The position numbers and the translations under genes are program-made. Below, one piece after another: positions 30,612 to 38,657 of a stretch of 64,000 bases of DNA. The notes below the pieces were generated by a model. It was given only the letters and a program-made list of their open reading frames with translations, was not told where the DNA came from and ran no database searches. The DNA lies in the IMG/VR virus record IMGVR_UViG_3300005663_000028, positions 62,001 to 126,000 of that record. One strand, given 5' to 3'. Within the stretch, counting starts at the first letter, position 1. Each line of letters opens with the position of its first letter. The stretch is from a virus.

Positions 30612-31374
30612 TCTGCTTACCTCGTCGCTGTACAGCACTTTTCCGAGCAGCATCCTCGCATTGATCTATTAATTGTCTAGCAGCGTCATCAATAGGAGTA
30701 ACAGTATTGTGATGAAGTGGGGCGGGTATGTGATATATTAATCCTATTTCAGATAACCTCAAGAGAAGATCGTAATCATCTCTAATTGGCATTTGTTCAT
30801 TGAACCCACTTTTGAGTTTAGGAAACACCTGGGGACGTATTAAAAAATTACGGTCATACGAATAATTAGCCAAAAATCTTTGCATATCAAACGATTGGTG
30901 GAAAATCCTCTCTGTTCTACCATCTGGATGATGATTATCACAATCACTTACTACACAAGCTATCGATGGATTAACCTGGAAAACCCCAATGGTTTGTGCA
31001 ATTTTATCTGGTGTATACCAACTTTCAGGGTCCATAAATCCAAACATAGTAACACCTTGCCACTCTGCCTGAAGTGCCGCATTGAGTGTGTGGCCGATTG
31101 TACTCAATCGCTTACGAAAAATTCTAACAGGAACACCGTTAAGTTCCCCACTAAATTCTGGGGGTAAACCGACTTTGTCGCCAATTGTAACTGGTTCTGC
31201 TTTAAGTAACTTACATAGAACATCGTATGTTCCATCCTGAGAATCATTGTCTCCAACCACCACTTGATTAGCTGGACGAATACCAATAGTTACTGAATTT
31301 AATGCCTTCGCTATGGTTTTGGCATTATTGTGAGTTGCAATGACTATGGCAACATTTTCTTTGTCTTGCATCAT
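30604..31374 (-). CDS. Family 2 glycosyltransferase (256 aa)
   Basis: GT-A fold: opening strand VAIVIATHNNAKTIAKALNSV, VVVGDNDSQDGT (nucleotide-binding DxD-like region), a later FMDPESWY in place of the classical DxD, and a DDYDLLLRLSEIG segment corresponding to the ED-x-DL catalytic helix. It transfers a sugar from a nucleotide donor. ATG at 31374 overlaps the upstream stop (ATGATGA). Acceptor not known. Confidence 0.8.
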   Translation of the reverse strand: MMQDKENVAIVIATHNNAKTIAKALNSVTIGIRPANQVVVGDNDSQDGTYDVLCKLLKAEPVTIGDKVGLPPEFSGELNGVPVRIFRKRLSTIGHTLNAALQAEWQGVTMFGFMDPESWYTPDKIAQTIGVFQVNPSIACVVSDCDNHHPDGRTERIFHQSFDMQRFLANYSYDRNFLIRPQVFPKLKSGFNEQMPIRDDYDLLLRLSEIGLIYHIPAPLHHNTVTPIDDAARQLIDQCEDAARKSAVQRRGKQNE

Positions 31375-32183
31375 AGTAATATATCCGTAGAAAACCATGA
31401 AAGTCCTATTTCAGTTTCGGCTTCTTCATCCCTGAGTCGTTCGGTAAATGACTTATCTGATTCAGTCAAATGTAAATATGGCTTGGTTATAAACAGTCCA
31501 TAAGTAAGATTATAAGGAGTAAATATTGTTGATCCCATCTTATAAGGGAAAGACCAATGAATCACCCTACTAGGGACACGCCTGACCATTGATGCAAATT
31601 GTCTAAATTTTTCTGGTGATATGGTGCTTCCTGCTGGAATGGCAAGAAAAAATGGGGATGTAATTAGTTTCGATATTCTTTTTATTGTTTTTTCACCATC
31701 TTGTATAGGCTCATGGCTTGAACTACTATTTGCTACAATGGGCGTATTTGGTATTGAACCTGCGTCCTCGCATACTAAATTGGAGAGCGTTAATGTTGAT
31801 TGTCTCTTGTTAATATACTGTAATGCTAAATTCTCCCGATGACTTCCAAAACCAGTAACATCCACTATGATAATTTTGTTTGCGTAGTGAAAGTACCAAT
31901 TGGGGTCGAGTGTATGATCTAAATCTTCAATACTATTAAGTGACTCATCAAAAAATATCAATAGATCAAATTTAAGGCCACATTCTTCTAATACTTCTCG
32001 TTGTAATTCTGAAAGTTCAGTTGTATTTTGTTTTTTAGCCCACTTAGAACTTCGACAGAGTCTACAATATCCAGGTGCGAACGCTTGTTCGTTTTTTAGT
32101 GCAAATACCTGTTTCAACACACATTTCTTGGCACAACCTCTTCGATCCAAAAAACAACATCTTTCACAATCAGTTGTTATCAT
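31371..32183 (-). CDS. Unknown Cys-rich protein in glycan cluster (270 aa)
   Basis: Residues 5-45 contain seven to eight cysteines (CERCCFLDRRGCAKKC, CRLCRSSKW) that look like an iron-sulphur or zinc site. The rest has Rossmann-like strands (FDLLIFFDESLN, ANKIIIVDVTGFG) with HRENLALQYI, resembling family-2-transferase-like or sugar-processing folds. It overlaps both neighbours by 3-4 nt. No firm family. Confidence 0.5.
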   Translation of the reverse strand: MITTDCERCCFLDRRGCAKKCVLKQVFALKNEQAFAPGYCRLCRSSKWAKKQNTTELSELQREVLEECGLKFDLLIFFDESLNSIEDLDHTLDPNWYFHYANKIIIVDVTGFGSHRENLALQYINKRQSTLTLSNLVCEDAGSIPNTPIVANSSSSHEPIQDGEKTIKRISKLITSPFFLAIPAGSTISPEKFRQFASMVRRVPSRVIHWSFPYKMGSTIFTPYNLTYGLFITKPYLHLTESDKSFTERLRDEEAETEIGLSWFSTDILL

Positions 32184-32650
32184 TTCGAAGCCTCTACGTA
32201 AATAGCAACACCTTCGTATCTTTTTAAGATAAGGGTTAATCCAGTGTCAGATATGATCGCGAGCAACGTATTTACGTCTATCGCAGACAATCTATTGTCT
32301 CCATTTTCCTGTGTGCCAAACATGATCTTTAGGAATTCTGGTAGGTCTAATTGTCCCAGGTAGAATGCTTGCGAGACAACAAAGCAATCAGGTACTAAGA
32401 TTTTCAGGATACCGCCAGGAACCAATTTTTGAGCCCAGTTAGCAATTGCTGGCTGAACTTCATTTGACGGGAGATACTCCAAACAGTCTATTGCTATAAT
32501 TTCATCAACAGTGCCGTCTTCCGCTAGCCAATCTAGGGAACGAATATCTCCTTGACGATACACGTCTTGGGACATCTTTCCTTGTGGCAAGCGGTCGATA
32601 TTCACAAATCCAGATCGCACGTCACTTCCGCACCCTAGATTAATTTTCAT
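32180..32650 (-). CDS. SAM-dependent methyltransferase, small class I (156 aa)
   Basis: Motif I INLGCGSDVRSGFVNID at residues 3-19 binds SAM. DEIIAIDCLEYL (motif IV region) and LVPGGILKILVPD (motif post-IV) follow in order, as in Methyltransf_11-type enzymes found in glycan operons. Shorter than most (about 200 aa). Likely methylates a sugar or glycolipid intermediate. Confidence 0.75.
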   Translation of the reverse strand: MKINLGCGSDVRSGFVNIDRLPQGKMSQDVYRQGDIRSLDWLAEDGTVDEIIAIDCLEYLPSNEVQPAIANWAQKLVPGGILKILVPDCFVVSQAFYLGQLDLPEFLKIMFGTQENGDNRLSAIDVNTLLAIISDTGLTLILKRYEGVAIYVEASK

Positions 32651-32846
32651 TTTTGTTTACTCCTTTTATAGTTTCCTTGCATATAGCAACAGCCTGACGA
32701 AGAACAGCAAAACCAGCCTGTTCTGCCAAAGTATAGGGAGGTATCTCATACGATGAATCATAACATAAATCAAATTCATAGATACATTCCAAATCGATTC
32801 CCAATTTATCTTTCTTGTCCTTAATTACGATACTTAGTTTAACCAC
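32640..32846 (-). CDS. Small unknown protein (68 aa)
   Basis: GTG start at 32846 with GGAG upstream. Begins with beta strands (KLSIVIKDKKDKLGIDLECIYEFDL) and ends in a helix. It overlaps the methyltransferase start by 11 nt. Unknown. Confidence 0.5.
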   Translation of the reverse strand: MVKLSIVIKDKKDKLGIDLECIYEFDLCYDSSYEIPPYTLAEQAGFAVLRQAVAICKETIKGVNKNEN

Positions 32847-32860
32847 TTATTGCTCCAGTT

Positions 32861-33880
32861 CTATGCCAACCTACCCGTTGGACATTTTGCGGTTTTCCAA
32901 AGCACTTCATTCCAGGCATCAAGAAATTGTTGCTGCCCAAATTGTTTCAATACTGTTTCTCTGCCAGCAGCACCAATTTCGAGTGCCATATCCTTGTCTT
33001 CGATTAAATCTACGAGTCTTTCCCTCATTACCTTTGGATCATTTGTAATAAACCCATTCTCTCCATCTTTGATGAATTCGGGCATTGCAGTAGTAGCCGT
33101 TGTAACAATAGGACAGCCAACAGACATTGCTTCAAGTAGTCCAAATGGGGTTGTGGACCACAGGGTCGTATTGAGGAAAACTGAAGCATGACGATAAAGT
33201 TCACGTAAATGGTCTGTATTATCTGCCATTACCGAGAAGCCTGGACTATCACCCCATGCAGATGTTTGAAGACCTTTGGTTACCTCTTTGTATAGATCAA
33301 AACCACATATTGAATTTCTTTGTGGATAATTCCATACCGCTGTCATCACTTTAGAATCCCCTCCAACCCAGCCATTCCAATAGTCCGTATCCATGCCATG
33401 TCTGATTACTGTGACATTCGGATCATCTAGGTCGTGGAACCATGCTCCCACAGAAAAATTCGCCATAAACACATTATGATCGCACTTAAGGTGCCCAACT
33501 CTTTCTATTGTTTCGTCGTCCCACGAAGGCCAGGGCAATGTGTGTTGTGCTGCCAGTAGCGAACAATTTAATTGCTGGGCTAATTGGATTAGAATTGGGT
33601 AGTGATCTATCGAATTTTGTGTAAGCACCAAATCAAAAGCAATATCTGTTTTCAATTGCTGAGTAATATCGCCGCCCCCTAACGGGAAAATATTTGGAGG
33701 CATGGCGCGTTCTCTTTGGTCCCATTGATGTGCTTGAGGGTGATTTAACATGAAAAAGTTATGTCCAGTTTTTGCTAATGTGGCTTGGTATGATTCATGG
33801 TTTAACATAAAAAGAATATTTAACGGACGATTCCTGTCTCTGTTGATGCTTCTTAAAATTGAACTCAATGGCGCTGGCAT
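32861..33880 (-). CDS. GT4-family glycosyltransferase (339 aa)
   Basis: Start at ATG 33880 after a strong AAGGAGGTGGG and sharing TAATG with the upstream stop. GT-B fold: N-terminal Rossmann part LNILFMLNHESY, and a C-terminal donor domain with VFLNTTLWSTTPFGLLEAMSVGCPIVTTATTAMPEFI, the E-x7-E signature (E of PFGLLEAM), then DGENGFI. Retaining sugar transferase, probably cytosolic. Confidence 0.82.
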   Translation of the reverse strand: MPAPLSSILRSINRDRNRPLNILFMLNHESYQATLAKTGHNFFMLNHPQAHQWDQRERAMPPNIFPLGGGDITQQLKTDIAFDLVLTQNSIDHYPILIQLAQQLNCSLLAAQHTLPWPSWDDETIERVGHLKCDHNVFMANFSVGAWFHDLDDPNVTVIRHGMDTDYWNGWVGGDSKVMTAVWNYPQRNSICGFDLYKEVTKGLQTSAWGDSPGFSVMADNTDHLRELYRHASVFLNTTLWSTTPFGLLEAMSVGCPIVTTATTAMPEFIKDGENGFITNDPKVMRERLVDLIEDKDMALEIGAAGRETVLKQFGQQQFLDAWNEVLWKTAKCPTGRLA

Positions 33881-34065
33881 TAGTCCCACCTCCTTGGTCG
33901 TCCACCACAAATATCACGGTTGCAATTACATCCAGCACAAACATCACGACCTTCTAGTGTTTCAGAATAAATCAATGGTCCAGCAATATCTATGTGTAAA
34001 ATACACGTTTCAGGAACATATCCCTGTTGAATCATCAATTCTTTACCCCGCTCACCTTCAAACAT
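33880..34065 (-). CDS. Small Cys-rich protein (61 aa)
   Basis: Ends in CAGCNCNRDICGGRPRR, four cysteines in 12 residues suggesting metal binding. Joined to both neighbouring glycosyltransferase genes by TAATG overlaps, so it is clearly translated as part of the operon. Could be a radical-SAM-like fragment or a small metal protein; unknown. Confidence 0.55.
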   Translation of the reverse strand: MFEGERGKELMIQQGYVPETCILHIDIAGPLIYSETLEGRDVCAGCNCNRDICGGRPRRWD

Positions 34066-35255
34066 TATGATACTCCAAGTAATTCCCTAGCTATGACCCC
34101 AACTTTATCGTAGCTAAACTCGGCCGCTCGTTGTTTCGCAGCTTCGCCCATAATCCCTAATTCTTTGTCTTGCCACATCTTATAAGCACTCTTCATACAC
34201 TCAATAAAATGACAAACATTCGGCTCGAACCAACTTTCTTCCCCCGTGTATAAATCCGGGAAGCTATCCGTATGTCCAAAGCATGGAGTCAATTGTCCAT
34301 CTATGAGCCATCCGGCTTCAGTTGTTCCTGATCCATCGCTCGAAAATATGTTGTCTCGCGAAAACCAGTATCTATCAACATACGTACTATCAACCAATTC
34401 CGGATAAGACCCCCAATTACTCAATATCACAGGATTTCCAAATCCCATAGCGTCATGCGCCGGAATTCCCCATGCTTCTCCGTGACTTGCCGAGACGAAT
34501 ACATCACACGCCATATGCAATCTATCCAATTGCTCATCCGGAAGGAAATCAGTGATACACACTACTGGGGGATAGTAAGGGTGTCGAGCATAAATGTGTA
34601 TCGATTTTTTAATGTCGTCGATAGTACTTTGAACAACGCTCCTTGCTTCTTCTGGTGTTTTACCAGGAACATTAGTCTTAATAACAAGAACAACATCGTC
34701 TCGTAAACTGAATGCTCCATAGAAAGCCCTCAAAATAGCTACGACATTTTTTCTACGACTCATTTCACCAATTGTGTAAAACACGCACTTGTTTTTTAGT
34801 CGTGGAATATTCAATGGCTCTGGGGGACTGTTGAACCTTTGAATATCACAGGCACATGGAAGTATTTTGGTTGGAGTGGTAACCTTGCTGTTTTTTATTG
34901 CCTGCACGTTCTGGGTAGATGGAACCCATAATTCGTCCATAAGGTTACAGCAGTGACCCCAGTTTGATTTATTAAAATGAGAAGTCTCCCAACAAAAAAT
35001 ACCAACGTTTTTAACACCCGCCTTGTATTCAAATTGATGAGGAAGAACGTGCTGGATAACTACATCGACACCATCGGTTGTTTTATTCTCTAGGTGTTCC
35101 ACCCTTTTCGCTAGTTCATTGTTTTGCGACGGAGAAAACTTAACCGCACGGGCGACAACATCAATTCCACCAGCCTCTAAAGCCAAAATGTTGTTCACGG
35201 CCTGGGCACTGTATCCAGTTCCATCTCTGTAAACACCTATGTAACATATTTTCAT
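34065..35255 (-). CDS. GT4-family glycosyltransferase (396 aa)
   Basis: GT-B enzyme: IGVYRDGTGYSAQAVNN at the N-terminus (Gly-rich acceptor loop), VFYTIGEMSRRKNVVAILRAF (start of donor domain), then CDVFVSASHGEAWGIPAHDAMGFGNPVILSNWG, which carries the E-x7-E-type site with an Asp-Ala-Met variant (GIPAHDAMG). Start overlaps the previous stop by one base. Donor and acceptor unknown. Confidence 0.85.
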   Translation of the reverse strand: MKICYIGVYRDGTGYSAQAVNNILALEAGGIDVVARAVKFSPSQNNELAKRVEHLENKTTDGVDVVIQHVLPHQFEYKAGVKNVGIFCWETSHFNKSNWGHCCNLMDELWVPSTQNVQAIKNSKVTTPTKILPCACDIQRFNSPPEPLNIPRLKNKCVFYTIGEMSRRKNVVAILRAFYGAFSLRDDVVLVIKTNVPGKTPEEARSVVQSTIDDIKKSIHIYARHPYYPPVVCITDFLPDEQLDRLHMACDVFVSASHGEAWGIPAHDAMGFGNPVILSNWGSYPELVDSTYVDRYWFSRDNIFSSDGSGTTEAGWLIDGQLTPCFGHTDSFPDLYTGEESWFEPNVCHFIECMKSAYKMWQDKELGIMGEAAKQRAAEFSYDKVGVIARELLGVS

Positions 35256-37006
35256 TACATCACCACCGCATCAAATTGTTCTTCAGTCTTACCGCTCAAA
35301 CTCTTCAATCTTCGTTCTTCAACAACATTCGCTTCTTGTACCATCTTTATGAAGTGTTCCACAAGCACTTGACGGTTAAATGGTATTCGATTCTCCCCAA
35401 CTGTTTTCGATCCACTGTTTAGGCATTGAAGCCACTCTCCAGCAAAGTGTTTATTCTCATCACCTTTGGAACCCATTCTTGTGTTAGAACGACGAACTAA
35501 CTCTGGATGACCCCAAACATCTCCGATAACCCAGTCAACAAACTCGTTGTTACTCATATCATTGCTTGGCGGAACTAGAACTGGCTTTCTGATGCGAGAA
35601 GTTGGGCAGAGCCAAGTATCTTTCTGGTCTTTAATTTCAGTCTCACGAAGAACTTGTCCCCAAATTGCCGCTGTTCTATCCCATCCTCTACGACACATTT
35701 TGATGTCTTGCCCATAAGTATCAACTAATTCTTCGGCATATGCTCTAGTTTGTTTGGATTTATCGTCACGTACAGACTCACTCTGTTTAAGGAATTTGTC
35801 CAGTTTATTTGCGAAATCTTGATTATCTGGAAGTGCTCGTTTTTGTTCCGTTTCTATAATGGATTCCCAGAAAAAGCGGCCAACATCAATGGGAATACTG
35901 GTGGGGCATTGAAAATAATCTTCCATTGCAGAATATCTTGGTGCTGCAACCGGAACACCACAAGCCATTGCTTCCCATGCTGGCATGCCGGCGCCCTCAC
36001 AGATCGAGTATTGGACATACAAATCAAATGACTTCATAATATCCGCGAGTACGTCTCTCGGACATGAGTGACCTGCATTTGGTGGACGAGAGGCAAGTTT
36101 TCCACATTTACGACAAATTACCAATTCCCCAGCAAAAAATGATGGATAAGCTACGTGACAATTGGCACATAAATATGTCATAATTACTTTATTGCCTATC
36201 TTGAAATCTCTAATGGCTTTGCCCATATCGTACCCAACGTCAGGGTAACTAGTGTGTAAGTAAAGAAATGTCCGTTTAGCTAATTCTACATGACCTTTGG
36301 ATTTAGATTTGTAAAGCCACATAGAAAATGCTTCTATTAGATCGTAAAACAATTTTCTCTTTTGATTTCGAGCCGTCATACCTATAATCAAAGAGTTTGG
36401 ATCAATTCCAAGTTTAACCTTATGATCTCTTTTGTTTTTTGGTGGCTTAAATATTTCTAAGTCAACACCCGGTGATGCTAGAGTTACAAGTTCTGTTCCC
36501 CTCCTACCAGTTCTCTTAAGTAAATCCATCCCATATTCAGAATATGTAAGAATACGGTCACACTGACGATATGAATCCAACCACAGTTCTCTTTGAGGTT
36601 CTCCGTCAATCGTAGGCATCCATATAAATTTGAAATTTTTACGGAACGGAGACCTCAAAATAAATTCATCCATCCAAAAATCCCTAATTCCCACTACGAT
36701 GTCTGGTTTGAAGTCCAGGCACACATCATCAAATACTAACTCACCAAAATGACTGCGAGGTTGATCGGCCATATATTTCTGCATCGCCTGTTTATCACTT
36801 CTCGCAGGTGCTGCCGGATAGAACTTCCACGGAACTTGTTGACAACGAGGATCGTCCGCATGACCGTAACTTCCAATTTCTAAAATTTCGAATTCTCCCG
36901 TAGCGTGTAATCGACCAAGAACCTCGTTGTAATAAGTGCTGAAACCCGTAGCAAGGAAACTTGCTTCACCAGTAAATAAAACTCGCCGCTTTCTTTTAGT
37001 CTCCAT
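35255..37006 (-). CDS. GT4-type glycosyltransferase with zinc-ribbon insertion (583 aa)
   Basis: ATG at 37006 with GGAG just upstream. N-terminal VLFTGEASFLATGFSTYYNEVL, middle IIGMTARNQKRKLFYDLIEAF (donor domain strand and helix), and GAGMPAWEAMACGVPVAAPRYSAMEDYF (nucleotide-sugar site). Between them, near residues 285-320, CANC...CRKCGKLASRP...SCP forms a zinc ribbon inside the donor domain. The long C-terminal part (about 420-583) is extra and unrecognised. Longest transferase in the window. Confidence 0.78.
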   Translation of the reverse strand: METKRKRRVLFTGEASFLATGFSTYYNEVLGRLHATGEFEILEIGSYGHADDPRCQQVPWKFYPAAPARSDKQAMQKYMADQPRSHFGELVFDDVCLDFKPDIVVGIRDFWMDEFILRSPFRKNFKFIWMPTIDGEPQRELWLDSYRQCDRILTYSEYGMDLLKRTGRRGTELVTLASPGVDLEIFKPPKNKRDHKVKLGIDPNSLIIGMTARNQKRKLFYDLIEAFSMWLYKSKSKGHVELAKRTFLYLHTSYPDVGYDMGKAIRDFKIGNKVIMTYLCANCHVAYPSFFAGELVICRKCGKLASRPPNAGHSCPRDVLADIMKSFDLYVQYSICEGAGMPAWEAMACGVPVAAPRYSAMEDYFQCPTSIPIDVGRFFWESIIETEQKRALPDNQDFANKLDKFLKQSESVRDDKSKQTRAYAEELVDTYGQDIKMCRRGWDRTAAIWGQVLRETEIKDQKDTWLCPTSRIRKPVLVPPSNDMSNNEFVDWVIGDVWGHPELVRRSNTRMGSKGDENKHFAGEWLQCLNSGSKTVGENRIPFNRQVLVEHFIKMVQEANVVEERRLKSLSGKTEEQFDAVVM

Positions 37007-37583
37007 AACCACTCCGGATCAATTTCGGTTTCAAACTCTTAGTCTTCAACCATTGTTGTTTTCTATTAACACCAAGCCGCTCAACAGTTTCGTCAATACA
37101 TGCTCTAATAAAAATTCTGTCTTCTTCGGTCAATTGATTTGATGACAAAATATCGTTGAGCACATTAAATGACTCCAATTCCACTGACGGTTCGTTAAGA
37201 AGTTTATCCAAAAAACTGAGATCAATCAATGACTGTAAGTCCATAAATCTTTTCTGTGAAATTTGGAGTTCGTCGCAAATCTCCAATTCTGTTTTCCCCA
37301 TAGCCAAAAGCATCTCAATCTTAAGTGCTAACCTTTTAGTCCCATGTGGAGCAGAAGCGGCAAACATGGCATCCATAGCAGTATCTCTCATGGTACGAGC
37401 CACCGCAGCAATAGCATACGAAATAAAGTCACGATGTTCGTATTGACCCCCACTGATTTCCGCCAACTTAAGATGCCCTGCTTGAATGTAGTCATCCTTG
37501 TCAGCACAACAACTAGGATAGAGATAGGCAATTTTTGTCGCAAATCTCTCCATAAATACATCAAGAGTCCGCCGACGTTCCAC
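36996..37583 (-). CDS. Sigma-70-like RNA polymerase sigma factor (195 aa)
   Basis: Residues 12-70 fit sigma region 2: ATKIAYLYPSCCADKDDYIQAG, then a helix pair ending FISYAIAAVARTMRD, which matches the D-L-IQ-EG...F..YA...IR.x.M.D pattern of the core-binding and -10-reading helices. Residues 78-119 look like a second HTH (KIEMLLAMGKTELEICDELQISQKRF). No region 4-like domain follows. This resembles the minimal sigma of T4 gp55 in layout. GTG start overlapping the SSB stop (TAGTG). It may recognise the TGGTGTATAA promoters. Confidence 0.65.
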   Translation of the reverse strand: MERRRTLDVFMERFATKIAYLYPSCCADKDDYIQAGHLKLAEISGGQYEHRDFISYAIAAVARTMRDTAMDAMFAASAPHGTKRLALKIEMLLAMGKTELEICDELQISQKRFMDLQSLIDLSFLDKLLNEPSVELESFNVLNDILSSNQLTEEDRIFIRACIDETVERLGVNRKQQWLKTKSLKPKLIRSGYGD

Positions 37584-38029
37584 TAGAAAGGGATCTCGCT
37601 ATCATCAACATCTGGCACCGGCACGGACTCTGGCTTTGGCTCTGACTCTGGTTTTGGCTGTGATGTTTCCGACTTTGTCGGAACATCACTCTTCTTGTGT
37701 CCATTTTTTTCCACCAATTGGAAATCACGAATGTTCATCGAATGTGCAGTACGCTTTTGACCATCCTTTTCCCACTTATCCTGCTTCATGTAACCTGTTA
37801 CATAGACGGGCTGACCAGACTTAACTATTTCAGCCATTTTTTCCGCACGAGTCCCCCATATTTGACCCCTCAGAAAACAAACCTCTTTTTCGTAATCTCC
37901 ATCCTGTTTCTTGTAGCTACGATTGAAAGCCAAGTTAATAGTACAGACCGGAGTATTTTTACTACCAACATACCTCAATTCCGGGTCTCCCGCCGCCACA
38001 CCAACACCAACAACCATTAATTCTGCCAT
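37583..38029 (-). CDS. ssb: Single-stranded DNA-binding protein
   Basis: OB-fold SSB of bacterial type: VGVGVAAGDPELRY, TPVCTINLAFNRSYK, EVCFLRGQIWGTRAEKMAEIV, GQPVYVTGYMKQDKWEKDG. A Pro/Glu/Lys-rich linker leads to an acidic tip VDDSEIPF, the peptide that bacterial SSBs use to recruit replication and repair proteins. 148 aa. Coats ssDNA during replication; likely contacts phage or host DnaE, RecA and nucleases. Confidence 0.93.
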   Translation of the reverse strand: MAELMVVGVGVAAGDPELRYVGSKNTPVCTINLAFNRSYKKQDGDYEKEVCFLRGQIWGTRAEKMAEIVKSGQPVYVTGYMKQDKWEKDGQKRTAHSMNIRDFQLVEKNGHKKSDVPTKSETSQPKPESEPKPESVPVPDVDDSEIPF

Positions 38030-38041
38030 TTCATTTACTCC

Positions 38042-38566
38042 TTACTTTGTTTTTTCTTTACCCCAATCTTCCTTTGATACCAACTCTGATTTTGTCGCTG
38101 GTACAACAACAGCAATACCGAATTCAACTAGTGCGTACTTCCCACTTTCTTCCGGACACCTCGCCTTTAGTTTGTAGTCATCAAAAATCTGACATGACTT
38201 AATTTGCACCAATATGTTCTTTAAACTCACATCAGAATCACTTTCATCTATGGTTTTCTTGAGCCTTGCTAAAACATCTAATTCAATCATACCAAGAAGA
38301 TGGTCGGTGCCATACTTACTACACCTTCCAATCATAAAGGTTGGAATTTCGAACATTCCGCGAGACAATAATTCCGCCACTTTCTTAGCTTCGAAATCAC
38401 GCAACCCATGTCGAATTACACACTCCCCATTGGTGTGATCCGGAGATTTACAGAAAAATACATTTGCATTTGGATCAATTGAACGATTTTTCCTCTCGGG
38501 AGAATAATCCACACACTGATTAAACCGCCCTAAAAATAATTTGTATTGCTTACCTTTGTCACTCAT
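38042..38566 (-). CDS. Unknown replication-block protein (174 aa)
   Basis: Between SSB and the polymerase C-half. Globular, with NVFFCKSPDHTNGECVIRHGLRDFE and a helical middle (LARLKKTIDES). Conserved-looking CxxxDxxNGEC could bind metal. ATG overlaps nothing; a palindrome (38601-38616) lies upstream. Not recognised. Confidence 0.55.
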   Translation of the reverse strand: MSDKGKQYKLFLGRFNQCVDYSPERKNRSIDPNANVFFCKSPDHTNGECVIRHGLRDFEAKKVAELLSRGMFEIPTFMIGRCSKYGTDHLLGMIELDVLARLKKTIDESDSDVSLKNILVQIKSCQIFDDYKLKARCPEESGKYALVEFGIAVVVPATKSELVSKEDWGKEKTK

Positions 38567-38600
38567 AGTCCTATTTTTCCTAAAAACACAATCTTACGGG

Positions 38601-38616
38601 ATTGGGTACTCCCAAT
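38601..38616. promoter_or_regulatory. 16-bp perfect palindrome between polymerase C-half and 174-aa gene
   Basis: ATTGGG TACT CCCAAT. It lies in the 90-nt gap upstream of the 38566 start, where a promoter, operator or weak hairpin would be expected. No T-tract follows, so a terminator is less likely. Confidence 0.4.
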
Positions 38617-38657
38617 ACCTTATGATACGCCCAACTCTATTTTTTGTCCCATAAAAA

